A stretch of DNA of 9,434 nt from assembly GCA_015057205.1 (NCBI GenBank), contig SVEW01000096.1, positions 1 to 9,434 of the forward strand, given 5' to 3'. Of this stretch, positions 1-6,896 are shown one piece after another (the stretch's first letter is position 1; each line of letters opens with the position of its first letter). The translations under genes and the position numbers were made by a program. The notes under the pieces are model-generated. The model saw nothing but the letters and a program-made list of their open reading frames with translations, made no database searches and was not told the DNA's origin. This DNA comes from Lachnospiraceae bacterium. GTDB taxonomy: Bacteria; Bacillota; Clostridia; Lachnospirales; Lachnospiraceae.

Positions 1-73
1 CCGCCGTGTACGGAACCGTACGCACGGTGGTGTGAGAGGTCGGGGGATTATTCAAATCTCCCTCCTACTCGAT
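1..73 (+). mobile_element. Group II intron, 3' end (domains V and VI), partial
   Basis: This is the 3' end of a self-splicing retroelement. Bases 1-30 fold as domain V. Bases 1-8 pair with 23-30, including a G3-T28 wobble inside the triad C2-G3-C4. Bases 9-12 pair with 17-20 under a four-base GAAC loop, and C21-G22 form the usual two-base bulge. Bases 34-70 fold as domain VI: 34-36 pair with 68-70, an unpaired A67 is the branch-point candidate, 38-39 pair with 65-66, and 42-49 pair with 55-62. Six bases follow A67 and end in AT at 73, which fits the AY 3' end of these introns. A CGC rather than AGC triad is known from some bacterial introns such as that of Oceanobacillus iheyensis. The 5' domains and any reverse transcriptase/maturase gene would lie upstream of the window. 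The intron is antisense to the neighbouring kinase gene. Confidence 0.87.
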
Positions 74-1500
74 TATAAATCTTCGGGTTCCGGTTTGGCT
101 AACGACAATGAAAATTCAAATGTGGTACCGGCTCCAATTAGGGAGTTTACGGTAATTGTTTCGTTATGGGCTTGAATGATTTCTTTTACGATAGAAAGTC
201 CAAGTCCGGTTCCGTTTTTATCTTTTCCGCGTGATAAATCTGTTTTGTAGAAGCGATGCCAAATATTATGAAGCGATTCTTTTGGAATTCCAATTCCTTC
301 GTCGCGAATGGCAACGTATAACTTATTATCACGTTCTGTGGTTTCTATTGTAATCTGCGAATCCCGGTAGGAGAATTTAATAGCATTATCCAATAGATTG
401 TAGATAACCTGCTGTATTTTCGTTTTATTACCATGTACGATTGCAGCATCTTCGTAAAGAAGAAGTGATAAAGCAATTCCTTTCTTTTCACACTGTACTT
501 CACAGGTGTGGGCGCAATCGAGAATTGCTTGATTAATATTAAAGTCTTCCATTTCTAACACACTGCTCTGTGAGCCTATACGGTTCAAATCCAGAAGGTT
601 ATTAGTTAGATTGGTTAAACGGTCTGCCTCATTAGATATAATGCCTAAATACTTGTTATAACGCTCCAGAGGGATGGTTCCATCCTGCATAGCTTGGATA
701 TATCCACGAATGGAGGTTAAAGGGGATTTGAAATCGTGCGAAACGTTGGAAATAAATTTTCGCTGCGATTCTTCATGTGTCTCCAATTTGTTGGCCATAT
801 CGTTCATGGCCTGTCCAATATAGGAAAGTTCATCATGTCCATTCACACTCGCTTTTGCCTTAAAATTATCGCGCATAAATTCATCTGCAGCCTGACAAAG
901 TTGTTTTACAGGATGGATGATGCGCCGAATCAAAAACCAAAAAACGATGGTAGAAGATGCCATGATAATGAGTGCGGTTTGAAAGGTCAGGCTAGTGGCC
1001 TTGGCTACCAGTTGCGACAAAGCGGATGCTGGTTTATGAAGAATAACATACCCACAAACGTTGTATTTAATGGTAATTGGTGCATACACACTCAGGTAAT
1101 CGTTTTTAAAATATGAATGGAACGATCCTATGTTGTAAAATGAATTGTTGAACATTTCTGTTACATCAAAATCCCTAATGTAATTAGGTGAAGGACTGCT
1201 TTCGTCCAGGCTGACACCGGTGACTTTACCGTCGGTGGATATTACCCAGATGTCACAATCCAAAAATGTAGAGGCGTTTAATAAGTATTCCTGAAGATTT
1301 TCCTTGGTTATCTGTTCATTAAAAAAGCGATATCCATAGCTACCGGCAATGGACACCGCTTGTGAATACAGGGTTTCTGCTTCATCGCTTTCAATTACTT
1401 GCTGCATATGAGAAAACGTATAAATTTTCAATGCAAAGAAAGCCACGAGCAGGAAAATCACATAACCAAAGATAATCTTCGTAAGAAGTGTCTTTTTCAT
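73..1500 (-). CDS. Sensor histidine kinase (HAMP-HisKA-HATPase), two-component partner
   Basis: A membrane sensor kinase of 475 residues that should phosphorylate the response regulator encoded just upstream. A first membrane helix spans about residues 9-27 and a second about 171-191. They enclose an extracellular region of roughly 140 residues that I cannot assign to a ligand class. A HAMP linker follows (about 192-245). The HisKA phosphoacceptor is H255 in SNVSHDFKSPLTS. The ATPase domain has an N box with N368 and N372 (QVIYNLLDNAIKFS), G1 motif DEGIGIP (400-406) and G2 motif GTGLGLSIV (430-438). The start has an AGAGGA ribosome site five bases upstream (complement of 1506-1511), and the gene begins 15 bases after the regulator stops. 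Its TAA stop (73-75) touches the predicted intron end, so the last stop base may be intron-derived. The signal sensed is unknown. Confidence 0.95.
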   Translation of the reverse strand: MKKTLLTKIIFGYVIFLLVAFFALKIYTFSHMQQVIESDEAETLYSQAVSIAGSYGYRFFNEQITKENLQEYLLNASTFLDCDIWVISTDGKVTGVSLDESSPSPNYIRDFDVTEMFNNSFYNIGSFHSYFKNDYLSVYAPITIKYNVCGYVILHKPASALSQLVAKATSLTFQTALIIMASSTIVFWFLIRRIIHPVKQLCQAADEFMRDNFKAKASVNGHDELSYIGQAMNDMANKLETHEESQRKFISNVSHDFKSPLTSIRGYIQAMQDGTIPLERYNKYLGIISNEADRLTNLTNNLLDLNRIGSQSSVLEMEDFNINQAILDCAHTCEVQCEKKGIALSLLLYEDAAIVHGNKTKIQQVIYNLLDNAIKFSYRDSQITIETTERDNKLYVAIRDEGIGIPKESLHNIWHRFYKTDLSRGKDKNGTGLGLSIVKEIIQAHNETITVNSLIGAGTTFEFSLSLAKPEPEDL

Positions 1501-1515
1501 GGGAATCCTCTTTGC

Positions 1516-2214
1516 TTATCTTGTCTCGAATTTGTAGCCGATACCCCATACAGTGGCCAGCTTCCATTCAGAAGTATCTTTAATTTTCTCGCGCAAACGT
1601 TTTACGTGTACGTCTACGGTTCTTGTGTCGCCGAGGTAGTCGTACCCCCAAATATTTTCCAAAAGCTGCTCGCGGGTAAACACCTGATTGGCAGAGGAGC
1701 ATAGGAAATATAAAAGTTCCAATTCTTTCGGCGGCATATCGATTTTTGTGCCCTGATAGGTAACGCTGTAGTTGGTGAGATTCACAGAAAGACCTGGAAA
1801 TTCAACGATTTTAAGGTCATCAAGGCTACCGCCTTCTGTGGTAATATTAAATCGGCGCAGTACTGCTTTTACACGGGCAACGAGTTCTTTGTTGTCAAAT
1901 GGTTTCTCAATATAATCATCTGCTCCTAATTCCAAACCGAGTACTTTATCAAAAATCTCACATTTGGCTGATAACATGATAATAGGAACATTGGAGCGCG
2001 TACGAATTTCGCGACATACCTGATATCCGTCCATGCCCGGGAGCATTAAATCCAGTAAAATAAGATCAGGCTGATAGTTCTCAAATGCGGTTACCGCTTC
2101 CAATCCGTCGTGTACGCTTAACGTATCAAAACATTCTTTCGTTAAGTATAAAGAAATAAGCTCGGAAATGTTTTCGTCGTCATCCACGATTAAAATTTTT
2201 TGTTTCGCTGACAT
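1516..2214 (-). CDS. OmpR/PhoB-family response regulator
   Basis: A DNA-binding response regulator of 232 residues, full length for the family. The receiver domain (about 6-120) has the acidic pocket D11-D13, phosphoacceptor D55 in LILLDLMLPGMDG, S82 in the conserved Ser/Thr position and K104 in IEKPF. The C-terminal winged helix (about 133-230) has the typical transactivation loop and recognition helix: REQLLENIWG (181-190), then DTRTVDVHVKRLREKI (196-211). It ends with the wing motif TVWGIGYKF. The start is set by a strong AGGAGG ribosome site (complement of 2220-2225) five bases from the ATG. It lies 17 bases after mutS2 and 15 bases before the kinase, so I infer co-transcription of all three. 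It resembles PhoP/WalR-like regulators, but the target genes cannot be read from the sequence. The adjacent kinase is the obvious partner. Confidence 0.96.
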   Translation of the reverse strand: MSAKQKILIVDDDENISELISLYLTKECFDTLSVHDGLEAVTAFENYQPDLILLDLMLPGMDGYQVCREIRTRSNVPIIMLSAKCEIFDKVLGLELGADDYIEKPFDNKELVARVKAVLRRFNITTEGGSLDDLKIVEFPGLSVNLTNYSVTYQGTKIDMPPKELELLYFLCSSANQVFTREQLLENIWGYDYLGDTRTVDVHVKRLREKIKDTSEWKLATVWGIGYKFETR

Positions 2215-2231
2215 GACATCCTCCTAAAAGT

Positions 2232-4613
2232 TTATTTAAATTCTGCTATAGTGACACCGGCATCGCCTTCGCCAAAAACACCGGCTCTATAGGATTTTAC
2301 AATCTTTGATTTTTTTAAATGGTTGCAAACGGCGTTACGTAACGCGCCTGTTCCTTTACCGTGAACAATGCGTACAGATTCCAAATGGGCCAGGTAAGCA
2401 TCGTCAAGGTATTTATCCAAGGCATAAATGGCCTCGTCAACAGTCATTCCAATCAGGTTGATCTCAGCACGGATAGAACCGGATTTGCGAATGCCGGAAG
2501 TACGGACGCCACCACCTCCTTTGCCCTTCTTGGCGGAAGTGGTTCCGGTCTCATCTACAAGGCTTAAATCAGAGACGTTGACCTGAGAACGCAAAATGCC
2601 CATTTGTACGAATAAATTACCCTTTGCATCCGGTAAGGTGTGAACGGTACCGGTAAGGTTTAAGCTGTGTACTTTAACCATATCGCCGATATGCAGGCTA
2701 AGGGGCTTTTGTGGTGCTGCTTTGGTCGGAGCGGAAACTTTGAGGTTCTCGGAATTCTTTTTAATCTGCTCACGGACTTTCGCGCGCTTGGCCTCCATGT
2801 CTTGCAGACTGGGAGAAGCCTCCTGATAGCGATTAAAGGCCATAATGGTGCTATCAGCAATCTCTTTGGCCTGGGCAAGAATCTGGTTGGCTTCCTGGCT
2901 GGCGTCCTCGAGAAGGCGTCTGCGTTTTTCCTGAATATCGTCTTGTTTAGCCTCTAATTGCTTCTTAAGTTCAGCAACCTCTTTCTCGTGCTTAAAAGCG
3001 GCTAGACGGGATTCTTCCAATGCTACTCGCTTTTGCTCGAGGTCGGTTAAGACGTCTTCGAAGGTCTCAGTATCCTTGTCGAGACGTTTCTTTGCATCAT
3101 CTATAATATAAGCCGGCAAGCCCAATTTGCCGGAAATGGCAAATGCATTACTTTTGCCCGGAACACCAATCAGTAAGCGATAGGTGGGGCTTAAGGTCGC
3201 CACATCAAATTCGCAACATGCATTCTCTACACGAGGAGTGGACAGAGCGAAAATCTTCAGCTCTGCGTAATGCGTGGTGGCCATAATTTTGGCACCGCGA
3301 TTCATTAAATCCCATAAAATAGAGATAGCAAGCGCTGCTCCTTCAGTAGGATCGGTACCGGCACACAATTCATCGAATAAAACAAGAGAATGCTCGTCGG
3401 CTTTTTCTCCGATGGAAACGATGTTGGTCATATGAGAACTGAAGGTACTTAAGCTTTGCTCGATACTTTGTTCATCGCCAATATCTGCATAGACTTCCTG
3501 GAACAAAGAAAGGGTGCTGCGGTCACCTGCCGGAATATGAAGACCGGATTGCCCCATGAGCGTCAGAAGACCGACGGTCTTTAGGGCAACGGTTTTTCCA
3601 CCGGTATTAGGACCGGTAACCACAAGCAAATCAAAGTCGTCTCCCAGATGGATGTCTAGCGGAACGACCTTATCCTGTGGTAAAAGCGGATGACGACCTT
3701 TGCGAATACGAATAGTTCCATCCAAAGTAAATTCGGGCATCATAGCATTTTGCTGGCGGGCAATCATGCCACGGGCAAAAATAAAATCCAACCGAATCAG
3801 CGTACGTATATTTTCACGAAGAACATCCACGTATTCTGCAACGGCGTTACTTAGCGTGGATAAAATTACTTCTATTTCTTCCTGCTCTTGTAGTTCTAAT
3901 TCTGTCAGTTCGTTATTCAGCTTAACAACAGCCATTGGCTCGATGAAAAAAGTAGAGCCACTGCTTGACTGGTCGTGAACCATACCGGGCATTTGCCCCT
4001 TGGCATCAGCGCGGACCGGAAGACAGTAGCGTCCGTTACGCATGGTGATAACATTGTCCTGCAAAATGGTTTGCGTGGAAGACTGGTTCATCAATGAATT
4101 TAATTGTTGACGCACTTTCTCATTGGTGCGCCGAATGCTTTTGCGTATGGAAAACAAGCGACTGGATGCATCATCGGCAATTTCATCTTCGGAAAGAATG
4201 CAACGTCGAATCTCTGCATTTAAATCGCTTAAGGGCATCAAAGCATGAAAATAAGCGGTAAGGCAATCTCCTTCCTCTTCTGCCTTTTCGTTCCGCTGAT
4301 AATTAACTGCTCGCTTGGTGGTGTCTAAGAGTGAACAGATGTGTAATAACTCTATGACATTCAAAACCCCTCCGATTTCTAGACGTTTCATAGCAGATCT
4401 TAAATCATGGACACCGGAAAATGAAAGGGTGCCATGCCGCAAAATACGGGAAAGTGCAGCGGAAGTCTCCTGCTGCATTTCCTGAATATGTGGAAGATCA
4501 TAACTAGGAGTCAGTCGGCGACAACTATTCTTGCCGGACTCCGTAGCGGCGAACTCCACTAACTGGTTAATAATTTTATCAAATTCTAATGTTTTTAATA
4601 CTTTCTTATTCAT
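2232..4613 (-). CDS. mutS2: MutS2 ATPase with KOW and Smr domains
   Basis: A MutS2 family protein of 793 residues, the usual length. In Bacillus subtilis, MutS2 senses and splits collided ribosomes; older work in other bacteria links it to suppression of recombination. Domains in order: core/lever region (about 1-310), ATPase with Walker A GPNTGGKT (334-341), STFSSHM (389-395), Walker B LVLFDE (410-415) and TTHYAEL (446-452), a charged coiled coil (about 509-624), a KOW-like domain (about 640-686), a Gly/Lys-rich linker, and an Smr domain (about 716-793) with HGKGTG (751-756). The LDxR-type motif at the start of Smr reads INLIG here (718-722). I chose the ATG at 4613 because MNKKVLKTLEF matches family N-termini; an in-frame TTG at 4631 would add six residues. 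Neither has a clear ribosome site. It is the first gene of the leftward cluster with the two-component pair. Confidence 0.96.
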   Translation of the reverse strand: MNKKVLKTLEFDKIINQLVEFAATESGKNSCRRLTPSYDLPHIQEMQQETSAALSRILRHGTLSFSGVHDLRSAMKRLEIGGVLNVIELLHICSLLDTTKRAVNYQRNEKAEEEGDCLTAYFHALMPLSDLNAEIRRCILSEDEIADDASSRLFSIRKSIRRTNEKVRQQLNSLMNQSSTQTILQDNVITMRNGRYCLPVRADAKGQMPGMVHDQSSSGSTFFIEPMAVVKLNNELTELELQEQEEIEVILSTLSNAVAEYVDVLRENIRTLIRLDFIFARGMIARQQNAMMPEFTLDGTIRIRKGRHPLLPQDKVVPLDIHLGDDFDLLVVTGPNTGGKTVALKTVGLLTLMGQSGLHIPAGDRSTLSLFQEVYADIGDEQSIEQSLSTFSSHMTNIVSIGEKADEHSLVLFDELCAGTDPTEGAALAISILWDLMNRGAKIMATTHYAELKIFALSTPRVENACCEFDVATLSPTYRLLIGVPGKSNAFAISGKLGLPAYIIDDAKKRLDKDTETFEDVLTDLEQKRVALEESRLAAFKHEKEVAELKKQLEAKQDDIQEKRRRLLEDASQEANQILAQAKEIADSTIMAFNRYQEASPSLQDMEAKRAKVREQIKKNSENLKVSAPTKAAPQKPLSLHIGDMVKVHSLNLTGTVHTLPDAKGNLFVQMGILRSQVNVSDLSLVDETGTTSAKKGKGGGGVRTSGIRKSGSIRAEINLIGMTVDEAIYALDKYLDDAYLAHLESVRIVHGKGTGALRNAVCNHLKKSKIVKSYRAGVFGEGDAGVTIAEFK

Positions 4614-4648
4614 AATACCATTGTACCGCAAAAAAATGTATTAGAAAA
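4614..4648 (-). promoter_or_regulatory. Candidate promoter of mutS2, possibly leaderless
   Basis: Read leftward, TACAAT (complement of 4620-4625) is a five-of-six match to the -10 consensus. Seventeen bases further upstream, TTTTCT (complement of 4643-4648) is only a weak -35. The expected transcription start, six to eight bases past the -10, falls at about 4612-4614, on the mutS2 ATG itself. No Shine-Dalgarno sequence is visible before that ATG, which agrees with a leaderless or nearly leaderless mRNA. This is inferred from consensus matching only. Confidence 0.4.
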
Positions 4649-4667
4649 GACTTTCTTTTTCCTTTTG

Positions 4668-4681
4668 CTTGAAGTTTCAAG
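4668..4681. repeat. Perfect inverted repeat in divergent promoter region (possible operator)
   Basis: CTTGAA (4668-4673), a two-base GT spacer, then TTCAAG (4676-4681) form a perfect palindrome with 6-base arms. It covers the -35 candidate of the rightward promoter and lies about 55 bases upstream of the mutS2 start, so a bound protein could affect both directions. The arms are short and chance occurrence is possible. No regulator can be named. Confidence 0.3.
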
Positions 4682-4698
4682 GGGTTTCGGCTTATAAT
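4669..4698 (+). promoter_or_regulatory. Promoter of the htrA-like/yhaM/rlmD operon
   Basis: A perfect -10 TATAAT (4693-4698) lies 18 bases after a TTGAAG -35 (4669-4674, four of six matches). This looks like a housekeeping sigma-A promoter. It sits 23 bases before the first ATG, and the AAGGAG ribosome site (4708-4713) follows at once, so the 5' leader would be very short. The palindrome at 4668-4681 overlaps the -35. Confidence 0.65.
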
Positions 4699-4721
4699 GG
4701 ATAGAATAAGGAGAAGATGGG

Positions 4722-5915
4722 ATGGAAATACATTATAAGAATAAACCGTGGAATTGGAGAAAGCTACTAAGAAATGTACTAACAACGCTGATATGCGGAA
4801 TTGTTTTTGGATTGACGGTGGTGTTGATATTATACGTGTTTCGCAAGCCGATTCGGAAGGCCCTGGGCGCTGATGAGGATAGTCGTATTGTATTTCAGGT
4901 GGATGGAGCAGGAAGAAGCGAAAAGTCCGATGTGGGGAATGCTGATGACCAGGCAGCGCAGGCAAATACGCAGGAAACCGCCGCGTATTATGAAGCCGGC
5001 TTAAAAGCCAATCACTATCTGGTGGGTATTAACGAAGTGTCAACGGATGGATATGGAGGAAAAGCGACGGATGATGAGTTTGCGTGTGGAATCATCATAA
5101 GTAAAACGAAAAAGATGTTAGTTATTATGTCCTCCCCTAATGCAGTGCGCGGAATTAATCTGGTGCAGGTAACGTTTTACAATGGACAGACGGTGCGGGC
5201 AAGGGTAACGGCAACGGATTCGGAGACAGGCATTTCTATTATCCGTGTGGAAATGAATCAGCTGGATAAGGACACGTTGGAGGATATTACCGTTGCGAAA
5301 CTGGGAAAATCCTATGCTCTTAAGCGTGGCGAAAATGTTGTTGCGGTGGGCAATCCGCTTTCAGAAATTCGCAGTCTGGCAGTGGGGCAGTATACATCCG
5401 TGGGAGGAAGAACCCGAATGACGGATCGGGAATATTCCCTTTTGGAAACGAATATATTGGGTAAACGACATATGGCAGGATTTTTAGTGGATGAAGAGGC
5501 TGTAGTGATGGGAGTTGTAACCCATCGGGAGGACGAAGATGGTGAGAACTATACCATCAAAGCGCTTGCAATCAGTGATTTGTCGGTTTTGACGGATGTT
5601 TTATGCAATCAAAAAGTGCGTCCGTTTATTGGTGTGCAAATAAGTACCGTTTCAACGGAGACGGCCAGAGCCTATGGAATCCCCAAAGGGGTGTATGTGG
5701 AGTATGTATACCTACGCTCGCCGGCGGTGGATGCCGGCATTCAAAAGGGAGATATTTTGGTGGCAATCGGCAAAAAAGAGATACGTTCTACAAAATATTT
5801 TGCAGAGACGTTAGATCAATTATCGCCGGGGACAACTGTGAAGGTACAGTTTATGCGTTACACGAATGGCAGGTATAAGCGGATGTCTGCCGATGTGGTA
5901 ATTGCGGAAAGATAG
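4722..5915 (+). CDS. HtrA-like membrane-anchored PDZ protein, predicted inactive protease
   Basis: A 397-residue member of the S1C/HtrA (DegP-like) family by layout: basic N-terminus, one membrane helix (about 21-40), a polar low-complexity stretch (47-98), a trypsin-like domain (about 99-290) and a PDZ domain (about 300-395) with IGVQI, SPAVDAGIQKGDILVAIG and a C-terminal strand. The protease fold can be followed, for example VAVGNPL (207-213), but the triad is missing. The TNxHVxxGA-like segment reads SSPNAVRGI (137-145). The D of TDIAxL is G170 in TGISII. The GNSGGPL segment reads RHMAGFL (249-255), with Met in place of Ser. It is probably a membrane-attached, outward-facing peptide-binding or scaffold protein rather than a protease; this is inference. 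The start has AAGGAG eight bases upstream (4708-4713). It is the first gene of the rightward operon and ends 19 bases before the exoribonuclease gene. Confidence 0.87.
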   Translation: MEIHYKNKPWNWRKLLRNVLTTLICGIVFGLTVVLILYVFRKPIRKALGADEDSRIVFQVDGAGRSEKSDVGNADDQAAQANTQETAAYYEAGLKANHYLVGINEVSTDGYGGKATDDEFACGIIISKTKKMLVIMSSPNAVRGINLVQVTFYNGQTVRARVTATDSETGISIIRVEMNQLDKDTLEDITVAKLGKSYALKRGENVVAVGNPLSEIRSLAVGQYTSVGGRTRMTDREYSLLETNILGKRHMAGFLVDEEAVVMGVVTHREDEDGENYTIKALAISDLSVLTDVLCNQKVRPFIGVQISTVSTETARAYGIPKGVYVEYVYLRSPAVDAGIQKGDILVAIGKKEIRSTKYFAETLDQLSPGTTVKVQFMRYTNGRYKRMSADVVIAER

Positions 5916-5934
5916 TAGAAAGACGAGGAACAGT

Positions 5935-6885
5935 ATGAAATTTATTGAAACATTGCGTGAAGGTGATCGTGTAAATGATATTTATTTGTGTAAGCAGAGA
6001 ACGTCTGCTGTGACGAAGAATGGAAAACCGTATGATTCTTTAATTATTCAGGATAAAACAGGAACTATGGATGCAAAGATCTGGGATCCGAATTCCATGG
6101 GAATTGAGGATTGCGATGCCTTGGATTATGTGGAAATTGGTGGTGAGGTCACCAGTTTTGCCGGAACTTTGCAGGTGAATGTAAAACGGGTGCGTAAAGC
6201 ACGCGAGGGAGAATACGATGCAAAGGATTATCTGCCGGTAAGTGAACAGGATATTGATAAGATGTATGAGCAGGTGAAGGCGTACATTGCATCGATCAAG
6301 AACCCATATTTGCATAAAGTGACCAGTCAGTTGTTGCTGGAAGATGATAGCATGGCAAAAGCGTTTCGGGAACATTCTGCTGCAAAAAGTGTGCACCACG
6401 GTTTTATCGGTGGTTTATTGGAACATTCCCTTAGTGTAACTAAGGTGTGTGACTTCTTTTCTAAGAACTACCCACTTCTGAATCGTGATTTGCTTATCAG
6501 TGCGGCACTTTTACATGATATCGGTAAGGTGAAGGAATTGTCTGCCTTTCCGCTAAATGATTATACGGATGAAGGAAATCTGTTGGGCCATATTATCATT
6601 GGAACGGAGATGATTGCAGAGAAAGTTCGCGGGATTGAGGGATTTCCGCCGGTGCTGGCAAATGAACTAAAGCATTGTATTTTGGCACATCACGGGGAGC
6701 TGGAATTTGGTTCGCCAAAGAAGCCGGCATTAATGGAGGCTGTGGCTTTGAGCTTTGCAGATAACGTGGATGCTAAGATGGAAACCTTTAAGGAATTGCT
6801 TTTGTCACCGAAGGATGAGGCGAGTCAGTGGCTGGGATATAATCGGTTATTTGAATCGAATATGCGCCGTACAACAGAAAGCTAA
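5935..6885 (+). CDS. yhaM: YhaM-type 3'-5' exoribonuclease (OB-fold plus HD domain)
   Basis: A 316-residue protein, almost the length of B. subtilis YhaM, a metal-dependent 3'-5' exoribonuclease that also acts on DNA. The N-terminal OB-fold (about 12-88) includes LIIQDKTGTMDAKIWD (36-51), typical of the nucleic-acid-binding part. The HD domain (about 150-285) has H164 in GLLEHSLSV, the HD pair H194-D195 in ALLHDIGKV, H219 in LGHIIIG, H252-H253 in LAHHGELEFG and D276 in SFADNVDAKM, a complete set of metal ligands. I chose the ATG at 5935 because GAGGAA (5925-5930) sits just upstream and the MKFIETLREGDRV start fits the family. The upstream in-frame TTG at 5902 would overlap the preceding gene. 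It lies 19 bases after the htrA-like gene and 11 bases before the methyltransferase gene, so it is in the middle of an operon. It probably trims RNA 3' ends in the cytoplasm. Confidence 0.93.
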   Translation: MKFIETLREGDRVNDIYLCKQRTSAVTKNGKPYDSLIIQDKTGTMDAKIWDPNSMGIEDCDALDYVEIGGEVTSFAGTLQVNVKRVRKAREGEYDAKDYLPVSEQDIDKMYEQVKAYIASIKNPYLHKVTSQLLLEDDSMAKAFREHSAAKSVHHGFIGGLLEHSLSVTKVCDFFSKNYPLLNRDLLISAALLHDIGKVKELSAFPLNDYTDEGNLLGHIIIGTEMIAEKVRGIEGFPPVLANELKHCILAHHGELEFGSPKKPALMEAVALSFADNVDAKMETFKELLLSPKDEASQWLGYNRLFESNMRRTTES

Positions 6886-6896
6886 GGGAAAAACAT

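Noticed and set aside
1..30. Reading the strong hairpin at 1-30 as a simple terminator for the kinase gene
   Set aside because: The two-base bulge, wobble triad and following domain VI with branch A fit a group II intron far better; no T-run for leftward termination is visible within the window.
4614..4631. TTG start at 4631 for mutS2, six residues longer
   Set aside because: No ribosome site precedes it, it overlaps the -10 candidate, and family N-termini match the ATG at 4613.
4606..4965. Leftward open frame of 119 codons across the divergent promoter
   Set aside because: It overlaps both real genes and the promoters, and its composition is that of an antisense shadow.
4722..5915. Annotation as an active HtrA serine protease
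   Set aside because: None of the three catalytic positions, nor the GNSGG motif, is kept.
5902..5934. Upstream TTG start for the exoribonuclease gene
   Set aside because: It would overlap the end of the htrA-like gene, and the ATG at 5935 has GAGGAA just upstream and a family-like N-terminus.
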